Below, one piece after another: positions 27,304 to 38,614 of a stretch of 40,000 bases of DNA. The notes below the pieces were generated by a model. That model ran no database searches. It was not told the DNA's origin and saw nothing but the letters and a program-made list of their open reading frames with translations. The position numbers and the translations under genes were made by a program. This stretch comes from Mesostigma viride (Eukaryota > Streptophyta > Mesostigmatophyceae > Mesostigmatales > Mesostigmataceae). How positions within the stretch are numbered: position 1 is the stretch's first letter; each line of letters starts with the position of its first letter. The stretch is taken from assembly GCA_009746045.1 (NCBI GenBank), contig RPFO01000175.1, positions 2,494,634 to 2,534,633 of the forward strand, given 5' to 3'.

Positions 27304-30300
27304 GTGGTTGTGAAAGTGGGAAAAGGATGAGATTATAAAAAAGTTGTCCCCGACACAATTTGGCCTGTAGGCTCAATAAGAGGGGATCTTGTTCCTGGCC
27401 CCTTCATGCCCTCTAAAGCTGCCAATCACACACACACACACACATAACCCCACCACCAGTACAACCACCACCATCATCGCCCGTCCTTGTCCCCATCATC
27501 ATTTTCTGTATTACAGAATGCAGATCCCTTATTCTGGCCTCCCCCTCCCCACCCCACCCCACCCCACCACCCCCACCCCAAACCCTGGCACGCCCACCCC
27601 CACTATTCAATCCCACCCCACCCCCCCGCCCCCGTCCCACAGCCGCTGGACGCTCACCTACTGCTTCTCCCGGTGCGAGCGCCAGCGGTGCTACTGCGGG
27701 CCCGGGACGAAACACCCCGAGCGCCCCCTCTCCGAGGGCTCCTTCCTGGAGGCCGAGGACGCATACATCCGCGCGGTCACCACCCACGACATGTCGCTCG
27801 TGAGCCAGTGGGACATCAACGTGACGTCCACCCGAGGGTTACACGTCGCGTGGATCGGCCGGCACAGCCGCGTGGGCAACACGGTCATCACTGCATCGAC
27901 CGTGCAGGAGTACTGCGACGCCGACGACGACCAGGGCCACCGGTGGGAGATCTCCCACCTCTTCCCCTGTTGGTACCCCGAGCAGGTCGGCCCGTTGTGC
28001 GGGATCCGACTGCCCAGCATCTGCGTCAACCAGTGCTCGGGCCATGGGGCGTGCGACCGCGGGTTCTGCGTGTGCGAGCAAGGCTACTTTGGCGTGGACT
28101 GCTCGATCCCTGTCCGGTCCCCCGGGCGGGGCGAGTCCCGGGGGGGCGTGCCGGGGCACAGCAACAACCGGCGCCTGCTGGGGTCGAGGCACGGCATGCG
28201 CTGCACGGGCATGTGCTCGGGCCACGGGAACTGCAACATGGGGACGTGCGTGTGCGACCCGGGGTACATCGGCGAGAACTGCTCCATGCCCTTGGATTTC
28301 TGGGATCAGGATCACTCAGGGGGGAGCTACAAAGAGCCGGCGGGCACCGGCCAAGGCCAGGGACACGAGCAGGGGCAGGGGCAGGGGCAGGGGCAGGAAG
28401 GCCAGGGGATGGAGCGTATGCCAGCAGGGGCGATGTTGCCGAAGGTATCTCGGCAGGAACTCCGGAAAGCGGCGCTAAAGGCAGCCGCGTCTGCGGCTGC
28501 GACAGCGGCACGTTCTGTGGACTCTGCCTCCACTGCGTCATCAGCGCAGGCATCATCTTCGCCGGTCTCCGCTGGGCATGGCGGCGGCATGGGTGGCTCT
28601 CCGGGTGGTGGCTTTGACAGCAGTGGCCATGGGGAAGGTGGCCGTGGCATGCTGCGCAGAGGAGCAGGAGCCGAAAGTTCCACGAATGGGAATGATGGTT
28701 GGGGGCCGGTGACCGTGTCAGGCGGCGCAGGGAAGGCCAAACGGCCACTCATATTCGTGTACGAGCTCCCTCCTGTGTTCACTGTGCGATCGTTTCAGTT
28801 CCGTCGGCTCATGATGTGCACGTCGCGGGAGTTCATGACAGCGAGCCCGCCCCAGATGTTTTTCTCGGAGTGGCTCTACAATTTCGACTTCATGTTCCTC
28901 GAGTGGGTGCTCCACAGCGAGCACCGGACGCTGGACCCCGAGGAAGCGGATTACTTTTTCGTCCCTTACTTGAACTCGTGCTACAATTTCCTCGGGGACG
29001 ACTCCCCCCGCCACCGGCTGATCAACGGCTACCGCATGATGGCCACCGTGCAGGCCGCCAAGCTGGTCCACCACTACATCAAGACGCACTTCCCATACTG
29101 GGACCGGAACAACGGGACGGACCACATCTGGACGTGGCTGTGGGACGAGGGCGCGGCCGCGGCGCCCGCCGTCATCCGCAACTCGATCATGGTCACGAGC
29201 TGGGGCGGGAAATATGTGGAACCGAGGACGGCTTACCTGGGGGACAAGTACATCCGGGACGAGGGCTACCGGCACGACCACACCCTGACAGGGATGGCGT
29301 TCCAGGACGAGCCGATCTCTTTTGACGCCAGCGAGGCGCAGCGCCGCAAGTTCAACCCTCGGGGGATCACCTGGGCGGGGGATGAGGAGGAGCGGGGGGG
29401 TATGCCTGGGTATGACCCGGATAAGGACATTGTCCTCCCTGCACCGTATTTTGCGTGGATGACTAGCCCCTATTCGCTGTATAACCGGGCACGTAAAGGC
29501 TCGGACGCGTACGAGGGGAGCCCGGGCCCCTGCGTCGGGTGTCTGAAGTTCAACCACGACAAGCTGTTTTATTTTGGGGGCAACCTGGGGCGGGAGGCGC
29601 ACGAGCGCGCGGGGGCTCCCGGGGGCAGGGTCGAGGCAGCGTACAGCTGGGGGGTCCGCCAGACGCTGGCCAAGTATTACCTGGGGGAGGAGGGCCGCAG
29701 CAAAGGGATGTGGCTCTACCCGGGGAACAGCGACGTAAGTGTTTGTTACAAGTTGAGGTTTTATGCAACCCATTGGCCATGCTAGGACATGGAGTAGAAG
29801 GCGATGTGGATATTATTATTATTATTTATTAGTTTTTTGTTGTGGGTCCGTTTGCATGAGCTCTTTCTATCAAGGGTGCGCATTCGACGGCTCCTGATTT
29901 CAACAGGACAGTGGCACTCAAACCAGGGGGGCTGGTGTCCCCGCTCATAGCTTGCATGTGTAAGCTGCGTAGAAAAGGAAGCTCTGTTTTTCAGGTATTC
30001 TTTTGTTTAATGGAAATATTGGCAGTGCTTTTGTCCTGCGTTTGTCCTGCTTTGGTCTCGCTTTTGTCTTGCTCTACTTACCGCCCGTCAACAGCATTAC
30101 TTGGAGGACATGGCGCACTCGGTCTTCTGCGGCGCGCTCCCGGGTGATGGCTGGAGCCATGGATACGTGCGCGCGCTCTTGCACGGGTGCATCCCCGTCA
30201 TCATCATGGACGACGTCGACGCGGCGCTATCCAACATCATCGACTACAAGCAGTTATCGCTGAGGGTGCGCGAGAGGGATATCCCCAACCTTCACAAGAT

Positions 30301-30568
30301 TCTGGCCGCCGTCCCCCAGGAGCTCATTGACCGCATGCAGGCCAACATCCATAGGATATGGCCGCGCTTTGTCTACCGGCGGTACCGGATCGACGTGAAC
30401 GCGAGGATGGAGAGGCTGGGCTACAGCGTGGTGGCGATGAAGGGGCAGCTGGCGGAGGATCACCAGTTCGAGGGGGAGAACCTGGGCAGTGATGCGATGG
30501 ACACCATGCTGGAGCTATTGTATGTGCGGTTAAAGAAGCGAGAGCAAGGGCTTGGCAATCGAGGCTAG
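26793..30568 (+). CDS. EGF-exostosin glycosyltransferase, gene B (3 exons)
   Basis: Exons are 26793-27118, 27517-29734 and 30095-30568, all GT-AG, giving 1005 aa. It is a paralogue of gene A with intron positions and phases (2, then 0) in the same codons. Residues 1-21 (MSCHVLAICAVLAAILPSIY) form a signal peptide or short anchor. EGF-like modules lie at 65-96, 278-304 and 338-364; the third (CSGHGNCNMGTCVCDPGYIG) is absent from gene A. A Gln/Gly-rich and Ala/Ser-rich linker (~380-515) leads to the exostosin domain from ~519 (LIFVYELPPV) to ~985, including [20 protein letters not shown] and ILAAVPQELIDRMQ. Expected role: Golgi glycosyltransferase on extracellular matrix or wall glycans; donor and acceptor unknown. 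The frame is clean. The start was chosen as the first ATG; a TTG lies two codons upstream. Confidence 0.9.
27119..27516 (+). other. Gene B intron 1 (398 nt) with (TGG)n/(CGG)n
   Basis: Donor GTAAGC and acceptor TATTACAG. The intron contains a trinucleotide array at about 27207-27308, first (GGT)n, then (GGC)n, then GGT again, followed by a short (CA)n at 27428-27443. Compare gene A intron 1, which is ten times longer. Confidence 0.85.
27207..27308. repeat. Trinucleotide array (GGT)n(GGC)n
   Basis: About 19 GGT units followed by about 13 GGC units and a short GGT return. It is intronic in gene B; the poly-Gly, poly-Trp and poly-Pro frames are spurious. Confidence 0.93.
29735..30094 (+). other. 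Gene B intron 2 (360 nt)
   Basis: GTAAGTGTTTG donor and CGTCAACAG acceptor, phase 0. It contains a short ATT run near 29812-29829 and T-rich sequence. The exon after it opens [20 protein letters not shown]. Confidence 0.88.
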
Positions 30569-30930
30569 CTACTGGCGGCTGCAGACGGGGGAGCGTGCCA
30601 GCTCGGCATGAATAGCCAGTGCATATCACATTTTAATATATTTTTCCGATAACGTTTGCTGGGTAACCTGTTTATTTATTGAGGTGATTCTTGGCTGTGA
30701 TCAGTCTGCCGATTAATGTCAAAGACAACCAGCGCAGGCCAGAAGAATCCGGACCATGGTAGCACGAGCCTGCTGTTATCGTATCCGCGTTATTGTGCCT
30801 GTATCGGGAGGTAGTGCACTGAAGGACCTAGGGCACACTAGAACAACTATTGATCACTCTGCTGTGCAGCCGTGGTACCCGCAACCCTGTACCTAGATCG
30901 AAATTAGATCCCTATATCCATCCACCCCAT
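30569..30930. other. 3' flank of gene B
   Basis: The first ~25 bp after the stop (TAGCTACTGGCGGCTGCA) match the 3' flank of gene A (TAGCTGCTGGTGGCTGCA), which supports common origin of the 3' UTRs. Beyond that, nothing recognisable apart from AT-rich sequence near 30633. Confidence 0.6.
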
Positions 30931-30934
30931 CCCA

Positions 30935-31050
30935 CATCCATCTACTGAGATGCTCACGTGACGCAGTGCATCCATTAATTAAGAACATAATTAATTAAGA
31001 ACATAACTCCGCTGGGAGCTTATGTGACACATAGCCCTGAGAGGGGGCGT
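30935..31050 (+). mobile_element. Element 3'-end / (TTAA)n / element-start junction
   Basis: ACTGAGATGCTCACGTGACG then CAGTGCATCC is a decayed copy of the LINE 3' block. It is followed by ATTAATTAAGAACATAATTA, and then by CTCCGCTGGGAGC-TATGTGACACATAGCCCTGAG, which matches the upstream part of the LINE at 16955-16885 (minus sense). So the end of one copy abuts the beginning of another at a TTAA tract. Confidence 0.6.
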
Positions 31051-31867
31051 ATGCTTTGTACAGATGGCCATCGACCACGTCACAGATCCTGCCATTGCCA
31101 GCAGCGCCGCCATCCAGCAGGCCCAGGGTGACCCGTTGGATGGCCCCGGGCAAGCGGCGGGCCGCCGCCGTACACGCCCGGAGCCCCTGAGCCCGCCAGA
31201 GGGTCATTACCAGGGTCACTGTGGCCCCACACAGGGGGGCCACCGGTGCGCATGGACGCGAGGACTGCGGCGTTCGTGGCGGCCATGGTGGGGTGGCCGT
31301 TTGCGCGGGGAGGTGGCGGCATCAGCGCGGGGACGGCCTCCGGTCGAGCGAGGCCTCCTCCGCCGGTGATGAGTCGCCGCGGGTCCAACAAGGAAGGTAA
31401 CGGGTTGCTTTGGGAAGCCGTATGGACATTTGGCACCGAGCCGGCGGTAGCCCCTGCGGCGGCGGCGGCTTGCTGCGCCGCCGCCGCGGCACCTTGGTTG
31501 TTCCTCGCGAGGATCTAGCTGACTCACGAGCTGGCTCGCGCGATGACTCGCGAGCATGCGCTTGAGCTTCTCCTGTTATCCTGGGGGAGGCACCCCGCCT
31601 TGAGGAATATGCGGACATGATGACGTCTGTGCCCAGCCGGTCCCACACGGCCGCGCAGCATGTCGGCCATATCGAGGAGGTGGGGGGGATGGCCTTCGGA
31701 GAGGCCTCGGCAGCGCCCCCCCCCCCGGCGCGCGGGCGCCCATGCGGGAAAGGATGTCCCAGTCCTCAATTACCCCAGCGAGGCGGGCGACCAGCTCGTG
31801 CTTGTAGCCGACCTTGAGGGCGGGCATGATGCCCGCGTCGCTGGGGCGCGGGTATGCGATGGGCGAG
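31051..31867 (-). pseudogene. GC-rich coding-like remnant interrupted by the Ty3 LTR
   Basis: On the minus strand the sequence next to the LTR reads PALKVGYKHELVARLAGVIE and then DWDILSRMGARAP. Other frames continue with DMADMLRGRVGPAGHRRHHV, and later PSLLDPRRLITGGGGLARPE and AATNAAVLASM. The look is of a real protein sequence with several frame shifts, of unknown family (possibly a Gag or LINE ORF1). The LTR begins directly at its edge, so it may be the insertion target. Confidence 0.35.
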
Positions 31868-32568
31868 TGTAACGACTAAAAATGTTGTGTTTGCAACAGC
31901 CTCAGTTTCAACATTGATGTGAAAAGATCTTTATACCTGGGTTGGAGTCGCGACAGATAACTTCACGTCCAGAGAAGCAATGAAGATGGATCTTCAACAG
32001 TTAAGGGAATGAGTCCCCACCCTTGTTAGACACAACAGACAATGTTATATCCAAGTCGACTATCTGTTGAAGTTATAGTTGACTTTTAGCGAGGGTTGTT
32101 TGATTGATGAAACAAGGAAACCCTTGAATTACACCATAGCTTAGCTTTCTTACACGCACACATGCTCAGCCGCCACAAACAGGATAAAAGTCATCGTGCA
32201 CGCAGAGTCGGCTCAATCCTAACCCGGAAGGACCAATCAAAAGTGAGAATCACTCAAGATAAGATCTTAGCTCCCGAATCCTCAACACAACACAAAGCCA
32301 GCACATACGGAATCTCCATGACCTGGAACCAGATCCACCAGGTACAACGGTCTTAAAGAGAATCTATGACTGACTGAACAAACCATGCAAAGTACCCTAC
32401 GTGGATCAGGCCACGACCAATGAGGGTAGAACAATAATTCTGACAGATCTCAGCAGGCCCAATATCCATCAGACGTCGAAGCCTCCTAACTTCCCAAATA
32501 ATTGTCCTAAAGAACTCATAATAAGATCAACAGTAGGAAAACTTTGGATGTAACATTTGGTTGTTACA
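31868..32568 (-). repeat. 3' LTR of the Ty3/gypsy element (701 bp)
   Basis: It begins TGTAACGACTA and ends GGTTGTTACA on the plus strand, so both ends carry the TGTAAC/GTTACA short inverted repeat of LTRs. On the inner side it meets a purine-rich tract. The partner LTR is not in the window, so identity and target-site duplication cannot be judged. The outer flank reads GCGAG. Confidence 0.8.
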
Positions 32569-32583
32569 TATCTCCCCCTCAAG
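32569..32583 (-). other. Polypurine tract
   Basis: On the minus strand CTTGAGGGGGAGATA runs directly into the LTR start TGTAAC. It is the expected plus-strand primer of a Ty3/gypsy element. Confidence 0.8.
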
Positions 32584-33095
32584 ACAGGAACTCCCAGTTC
32601 CTAGAAGCCAAGAAGAATAAAACAACAACCTCCACAAAACAACACAACAATAAACAGGAAGTCCACCACCTCTTGGGACAAGCAAGTGGGTTTTTACATC
32701 CCCAAAGGGCCTCCTATCTCATTACATCTGATCATGTCAACCCTGAATAAGACAAATTCACCCACAGATGAAATGTCATCAAGTGACTAACACACAGGCA
32801 ACCATGCCTGGATAATACAACTGCAAGACTACCATGAACTCAGAACTGTCATTGCTGGAAATCTGGACTGGACATCAGAACTGGCCTCCTCCATTCTGGA
32901 TCCCCACCTCACTCCACAGCCCATCTCCAACCATCCTGGAACCCTTCACAAAGTGAACCAATCCCCCTTCTTCGTATCCTTCCCCTCGTTCCAAACACTG
33001 GGAAATGCTCCACCATGGACACCAGATCTGGCCAGTTCCTGCTGACCTGAATAGCCAAGCAGGTCTCAGCAGCCTTGCCCAACTCAGCTGAAAAC
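32584..33095 (-). other. Untranslated 3' region of the retrotransposon
   Basis: Between the end of the extra ORF and the polypurine tract. It is A/C-rich on the plus strand (AACAACACAACAATAAACAG) and no gene is seen. Confidence 0.5.
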
Positions 33096-34227
33096 CTACT
33101 GCACTGGGCAGGGTAGGACAGAGTAACCACAGCCTGTCGGAGGGGTCGAAGACCCAGCCACTGGCAGTCTTATGGCGACATAGCCAGCTGCTATAGGCCC
33201 ACCACAGCTGTAGAAAGGCCTTGATAGGCCCCCACCTGGCCCCAAGATGGGTACCAGCACCCTCAAGGGTGTGAGCCTGGCCCTCAGCTCGTTAGGGAAC
33301 TTTGGTAACTGCAGCCCCACAAAGACCGTGCTGTCCTTGTGTGGAAAACAAGACATCACAGAGCAGCTGGACGACGGAGTCAGGTCAAACTCTCCCTGCT
33401 TGACAGCTTGCTCAAGTAGCTCAGTGTAGGTCTGGGAATAACCAACTGGCTTGAGCTCTGCAAAGGCGAGTCTCAGGTCACTGGGCAGAGCCTCCATCAA
33501 GTCCTGGCCCTCCACCGGCCTCATGTCAAACGAAGGCCACGGGTACACTGCAAAGACGGTGTGCATAATGTAAGCCACCATGGGTGAACCAATCTCACAA
33601 AGACTGGGGGGCAGACAGTCCAGGGCCAACTCTACCATACCCTCAGGTACTAGTTCACCCTCCTCCACCACTGTCTGGTCCAGGGCCTGCATGGCTGTGT
33701 ACAAGGATTTACACCACTCGCACTGTCCAGGAGCACATTTACGGTGGTCCAAGAACTGCTCCACCTGTTTTGTTGGGACAACGGACCTGGGCAAGTGTAC
33801 CACCACCTTAGGGGGTGGAGGAGCCTCCGTAGAGGAGGGACTGAGGCCACCATGGTGGGGATAGCCTCCTGAGCTACTGGGCCTCAGACTGCAGGCACAG
33901 CAGAACCCACAGTGGAATGTGCCCAGCCCTCAAGTGTTCTGCCATCTGAGTAACCAGACCCTCCACATGAATCAACCTTGATATCAAGGCCCCGTGACGC
34001 TGCTCGTGCCGTTGCTGATCATGTACCATACGCTGGAACAGGTTGAGAAAATGGGCTTCCACGAACCCAGCGTCTTCCTGGATCGAAGTACCTGGGCTCT
34101 GGGGCCAGCGTAGTCGTGCTGAAAGACATACGTAGCCCTCACGTCCTCTTGGGTTGGGCAGGTGGCCTGGGTGTCCCCTCAGGATGGGAGTCGGCCATGG
34201 CTGGCAACCACAGACACACAGCACCAA
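33096..34227 (-). pseudogene. Extra 3' ORF of the retrotransposon, unknown function
   Basis: Between the chromodomain and the LTR, minus frames code for a non-pol protein. The first part (34227-33874) includes a helical, His/Gln/Arg-rich coil (NLFQRMVHDQQRHEQRHGAL). A second frame (about 33960-33096) has a Cys-rich patch (TFHCGFCCACS), a Pro-rich linker, CAPGQCEWCKSLYTAMQ with a possible metal-binding Cys set, and a globular segment (EGMVELALDCLPPSLCEIGS). One frame change links them near 33900. It resembles no pol domain. It could be an accessory or envelope-position ORF, or a captured sequence; there is no signal peptide or membrane segment to suggest an envelope. Confidence 0.45.
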
Positions 34228-34246
34228 AAAGAGGCGTTAGCAGTGC

Positions 34247-34519
34247 TCACTGGGAGCTATGAAGGGGAGCACACCGCTCAGAGCCCATGACATACCACTC
34301 AGGCAAGGTGATCCCATGACGCTGACAATACTCTAGTACAGCAGAGTGACTGTTGGTGAGATCAGACAACCACAGCCACGTAGCAGTCACCTCTAGCTCT
34401 CCCTTCCAGTGTACCTTAAACTGCAACTGTTTAGTACGACCTTTCCCCTTCACCCTGTGAGCCAACAACCGCTCCACTTCATAGATCTTCTCCCCCTCAG
34501 AATCCAACTCATAAGGCAA
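34247..34519 (-). pseudogene. Chromodomain at pol C-terminus
   Basis: The frame includes YEVERLLAHRVKGKGRTKQL and then QFKVHWKGELEVTATWLWLS with L-DL-NSHSAVLEY. This matches the chromodomain pattern (YEVE-IL, YLVKWKG, TWE----L). The lead aromatic and KWKG-like HWKG are present. It lies just after the integrase frame but in another frame, so a frame break near 34520-34585 separates them. Chromodomains in such integrases are thought to steer integration to particular chromatin. Confidence 0.75.
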
Positions 34520-34584
34520 GGGGCAGACAATCTGCCTGGCAAGGTGTTACGCCTGTACAGCTTCAGCTGGCTAGGTGAAAAATA

Positions 34585-36586
34585 TTATTCCTGAGCTTCC
34601 AGTGAGAAGGCACTGGACCTGGACCACTGTACCATAGTGAAAGGTGCCAACACTGGGTAAGGACCCAACCAGAGTGGTTGCAGTTTCCTGCATTGCTCCT
34701 TCTCAGGCAGCACTCTGTTGGCTTCCAACAACACCAAGTCCCCAGGAGCTACAAAGGAATGACTGGCCACCGTTTGCTGCCAGGCGTTAGTCAGGTACTT
34801 GTCCTGTGTCCTCAACAGCTGGGTAGCCACAATGCTGTGAGCCTCCTGGAAGGAAGCCAACAACTGCTGGACTGAACCAAGACGTCGCTGGAAAGGGCCT
34901 TCAGCGTCTCTGTCAGGCAGTTCCAAGTCGAATGGTGTCAAGGGACACTGGCCATTGCAGATCACGAAGGGGGACATCTGGTGAGGAGCCAGAGGAGAGT
35001 TGTTGATTGCGAACTCTATGAAAGGTAGCTTCTTGTCCCAGTCCTTGTTGTCGTGGTACAATAGTGCTTTTGACACTCCCTGACAATTCTGTTCATCCTC
35101 TCCACCGCCCCAGTACTGGCACACCTGTATGCCACACCGAATGCCAGCTTAGTGTCTAGGATGTCAAAGAATGACTTCCAAAACCCTGACAGCCAAAGGG
35201 GGTCCTGATCAGTGATGATCACTCTAGGCATGCCGTGCAGACGGTAGATCTCCTTCATAAACAAATCCACACACTGTGCAGCGGTGAGATGAGTATTGCA
35301 AGGAATCAGATGGCACATCCTGGAAGCCTGTCCATGACCACAAGGATCCTGTCATTGCCACCATCTGACATGGGAAGACCACAGATAAAATCCATAGTCA
35401 CACTGATCCAAGGGCGCAGGGGAATGGGCATAGCCATGGGAAAGATGGGCGTGGCTTGGTTCCTGACCTTATTTCTCTGGCAGGAGTCACAGGAATCCAC
35501 ATAGGCCTTAACATCCTGATAAAGGCCAGGCCACCAAAACCTCTGCTGCACCTCATGAAGTAGCTTAGCATAACCAGGATGACACGCAGTCACATCGTCA
35601 TGGAAACAATGTAACACTGTGGGAATGGCCATCTCAGGCACATACACTTTTCTAGTCACCGTGTGCTCTGCATCATGAGTGTGAACATACAGAACGCCCT
35701 CCCAGTATTCTACAGGTCTATTGCCAAAGTTGCCCCTCTGGATAGCTGCAGTAGCCATGTCCTCCGTCTTGGTGAAGGCCTTGATGACGTCCAGCAGGGA
35801 AATATTTAAAGGATTAGGCAACACCAGGTCCTTGTCAGGTCCCAGGGGCTGCATCTGCATCTCCTCTTCCTGCCCAGGGCTAGCCACCAACTGCTTGGAT
35901 GAGACAGTAGTAGCTATAGGCCCTTTTGACCTTGCCATCACCTGAGAGGCCAACACCTTGGACCGGCCTACCAACACAGGGTCCATGACCCACTTCCTGG
36001 GCCTACCTCTGCTGCGCCTAGCAGGGCCTCCCTCACCTGGCTGCACTGTGGGAGTGGGCACCACACCTTCAGGACTTCTCCTAAGACTGTCAGACAGTGA
36101 CTGGACACCCTCCTGGACGCCTGTCAACTCTGGGACAGAGCCCTGGTCGATGAGCATCACGGGACCACCGTTATTCCCTACAGGTGGTGTCAACAGTTGA
36201 GAAACCTTCTGGTTGTTGGCCTGAGCTCTAGTCAAGGCTCCACACTCTACCACAGAAATCAGGGCAGCACAGATGTCCAAGTCCTCATGAAAACTTCCCA
36301 TCAAATCCCTCCTCCTGGACAGGGCGTCAGGCACCACATTCTGCGTACCAGGAATGTACCTCACAGAGAAAGGTCCAAACCCCCCCAGGAACTCCATCCA
36401 TCCAGCCATCCTCTTACTCATCCGGGTCTGTTCCAACACATGTACCAAGGGCCTGTGGTCAGTCATCAGGGTAATAGACTCGTTGCCCTGCCCATCCTGG
36501 CGCTGCTGGCCACAGAAAACTGAGCCCCCTTCAGTAGGTGTTCCCACTTGTGACAGGCCACCACCAATCCCAGCAGCTCTGCTCAT
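34585..36586 (-). pseudogene. RNase H end and integrase region of pol (three frames)
   Basis: From 36586 the frame covers the last part of RNase H (TDHRPLVHVLEQ) and GTQNVVPDALSRR, a linker rich in low-complexity residues, then the integrase zinc-binding region (HPGYAKLLHEVQQRFWWPGL with CDSCQRNK) and the first catalytic Asp (TMDFICGLPMSDGGNDRI). It breaks near 35310. The next frame (35318-35016) holds PRVIITDQDPLWLSGFWKSF, then VERMNRIV with the probable catalytic Glu. A further break near 35100 leads to 35124-34585, with DWDKKLPFIEFAINNSPLAP and the LGPYPVL segment of the integrase C-terminal part. Confidence 0.8.
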
Positions 36587-37370
36587 GAACAGGGTAGTTA
36601 CGTTCTGCAGACGTCATACTCCTGGACATGTATTCCACTGGTTGAGGGCCCTTACCATGATCTTGCATTAGTACTGCACCAATAGCACCCTGTGAGGCAT
36701 CAGACCTAACCTGGTATGGCAAGTCTGGGTTGGGGCCCACCAACAAGGGAGCAGTGGTAAGCTTCTGCTTCAACACATCAAAAGCTTGCTGGCATGCTGC
36801 AGTCCACTCAAAGGGAACATCCTTCTTGAGCAGGGCTAACAGGGGACCAGAGATGGCCGCCATGTCAGGGATGAACCGTCGGTACCAGCCCACCAGGCCC
36901 AGAAAGGATCTGACATCCTGAGCTGACTTCAACACAGGCCACTCCAAAACAGCAGAGACCTTGCTGGCCTCAGGAGTCATACCTGCAGCGCTCAGCTGGT
37001 AGCCCAGAAACTTCACCTCTTGGCCCCACTCCACCTTGGACCTCTTCACCGACAGATGATACTGATGGATCACCTTAAGGACCTCCTCCACGTTCTCCAG
37101 GTGCTCCCTGAAGGTACGAGAGTGTACCAGAATGTCGTCCAGGTAGACGACCACACAAGTCCTGAAGACCACCCTGGTAGTGTCACACAAGTGGGCAATG
37201 TCCTTGAACCTGGGGTTGCGAAGGTCAGGTGAGATCTGGGGCAGGGCATTTCCAGTCAGGTGGCCAAAGATGGCATTGACAAACATCTGCATAGTGGCAG
37301 GACTGTTAGAGGCACCCATGGGCATTACTGTCCACTGGAACTGTCCCCATGGGTAGAAAAGGCCGTCTTG
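36531..37370 (-). pseudogene. Reverse transcriptase palm to RNase H start
   Basis: The frame opens after a break near 37355-37362 with FQWTVMPMGASNSPATMQMF, then the catalytic VVVYLDDILVHSRTF. It continues through the thumb (SFLGLVGWYRRFIPDMAAIS) into RNase H (VRSDASQGAIGAVLMQDHG, SRSMTSAERNYPVHEQ). It then breaks near 36578; a short third frame with LLGLVVACHKWEHLLKGAQF covers the gap before the next pol segment. Confidence 0.85.
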
Positions 37371-38614
37371 GGGATGTCCTCAGTAGCCACCCTGATCTGC
37401 CAGAAAGCATGCCTGAGGTCAAACTTGGTAAAGAAGGCAGCTCCTGCAGTCCTCTCCAGCAACTCATCAATTCTGGGCAGAGGGTACCTGGACTTGACAG
37501 TCACCTTGTTCAGTCCCCTCAGGTCAATGCACAACCTCCACCCCCCATCATGCTTGGGTACAAGCAAACACCCAGAACTGAAAGGACTGTTAGCTGGGAG
37601 GATCAGACCAGCCTCCAACAGGCCAATAAGTATGGTCTTCAGCTCTGCCATCTCTGCAGGGCCCATCCTGTACATAGGCACAAAAGGAGGACGAGCACCC
37701 TCTACCAACTTGATGACATGTGTGATGGGTCCCTCAGGAGGATACTGGGGCATCTTGTCCTCAAAGATGGCTCCATACCTGTCCAACAAGGCATCATGCT
37801 GCTGTTGTTGCTCAGTGGTGACAGTAGAACTGACAGCATTGACAGAATGACCACTAGCAGACTCAGGTTCATTAGGCACCAAATGCAGGAAAAAGATGTG
37901 TTCCACTGGATAGGTGGCCAAATAAGACAGAGTATGCTTGGCAGACCACACATGCTTCAGTAGGGCAGCCCGTTTCTCCTCCAAAGTCGGCTCTTGATCC
38001 ACCCCTTTCGCACCTGCTTCCCCTCCCTTGCCATCATTGACAGCTGTCTGTGTGGAACAGCACTCAGTGGCTGTTCTTCTCCCCCCTGGCAACACACAGG
38101 TAGCATCCCACACTGTCCCATCCTTGAACTGGACCACCCTGTCAGGCCAAGAAATAGCAGGATTGGTGTCAGACAACCATGGGATCCCCAAAATCACATC
38201 TGCTGCCGTGAGGGGAATGACATCTGCTGTCACTTCCAAAGTCTGGGATGAACAAACTTGGAAGATGAGCTGCACATAGCCAGGTGAGCAGCTTCTCCTG
38301 CCATCAGAATACTGCACCATGACAGGTGTGGGGTGGGCCAACACAGGCAACTTCAGCTCCTGCACCAAGGATGCAGCAATATAATTACTGCCAGCACCAG
38401 AATCAATCATAAACAAGCAAGCTGGCTGAGCCAAGGGGACTGGCACGTTGAGGAGCCTAGCCTGAAACTTGAGTAAGTGACCTGGTACAGGAGGACCCAC
38501 AGGGACAGCAGGGTCAGAAGCACCCACAGTGTTCACTGGCCTAACGTCAACAGCAGGCAGGTCAGACCTGGCCATGACAGAAGGATGACCTGGGGACCCA
38601 ACTAGTTTTTTGAC
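37325..38614 (-). pseudogene. Aspartic protease and N-terminal RT of pol
   Basis: The frame follows a stop at 38617-38615 and overlaps the gag frame by 53 nt. It contains the retropepsin active site DSGAGSNYIA at about residue 58 after the Met at 38575, with the second half ILGIPWLSDTNP. The RT fingers and palm (LVPKHDGGWRLCIDLRGLNK, FFTKFDLRHAFWQIRV) follow. The frame ends prematurely in the middle of the palm because of a single-base loss near 37360. Confidence 0.85.

Noticed and set aside
27095-27376. Poly-Pro, poly-Gly and poly-Trp frames
   Set aside because: Trinucleotide array in gene B's intron 1; splice sites on either side are consensus.
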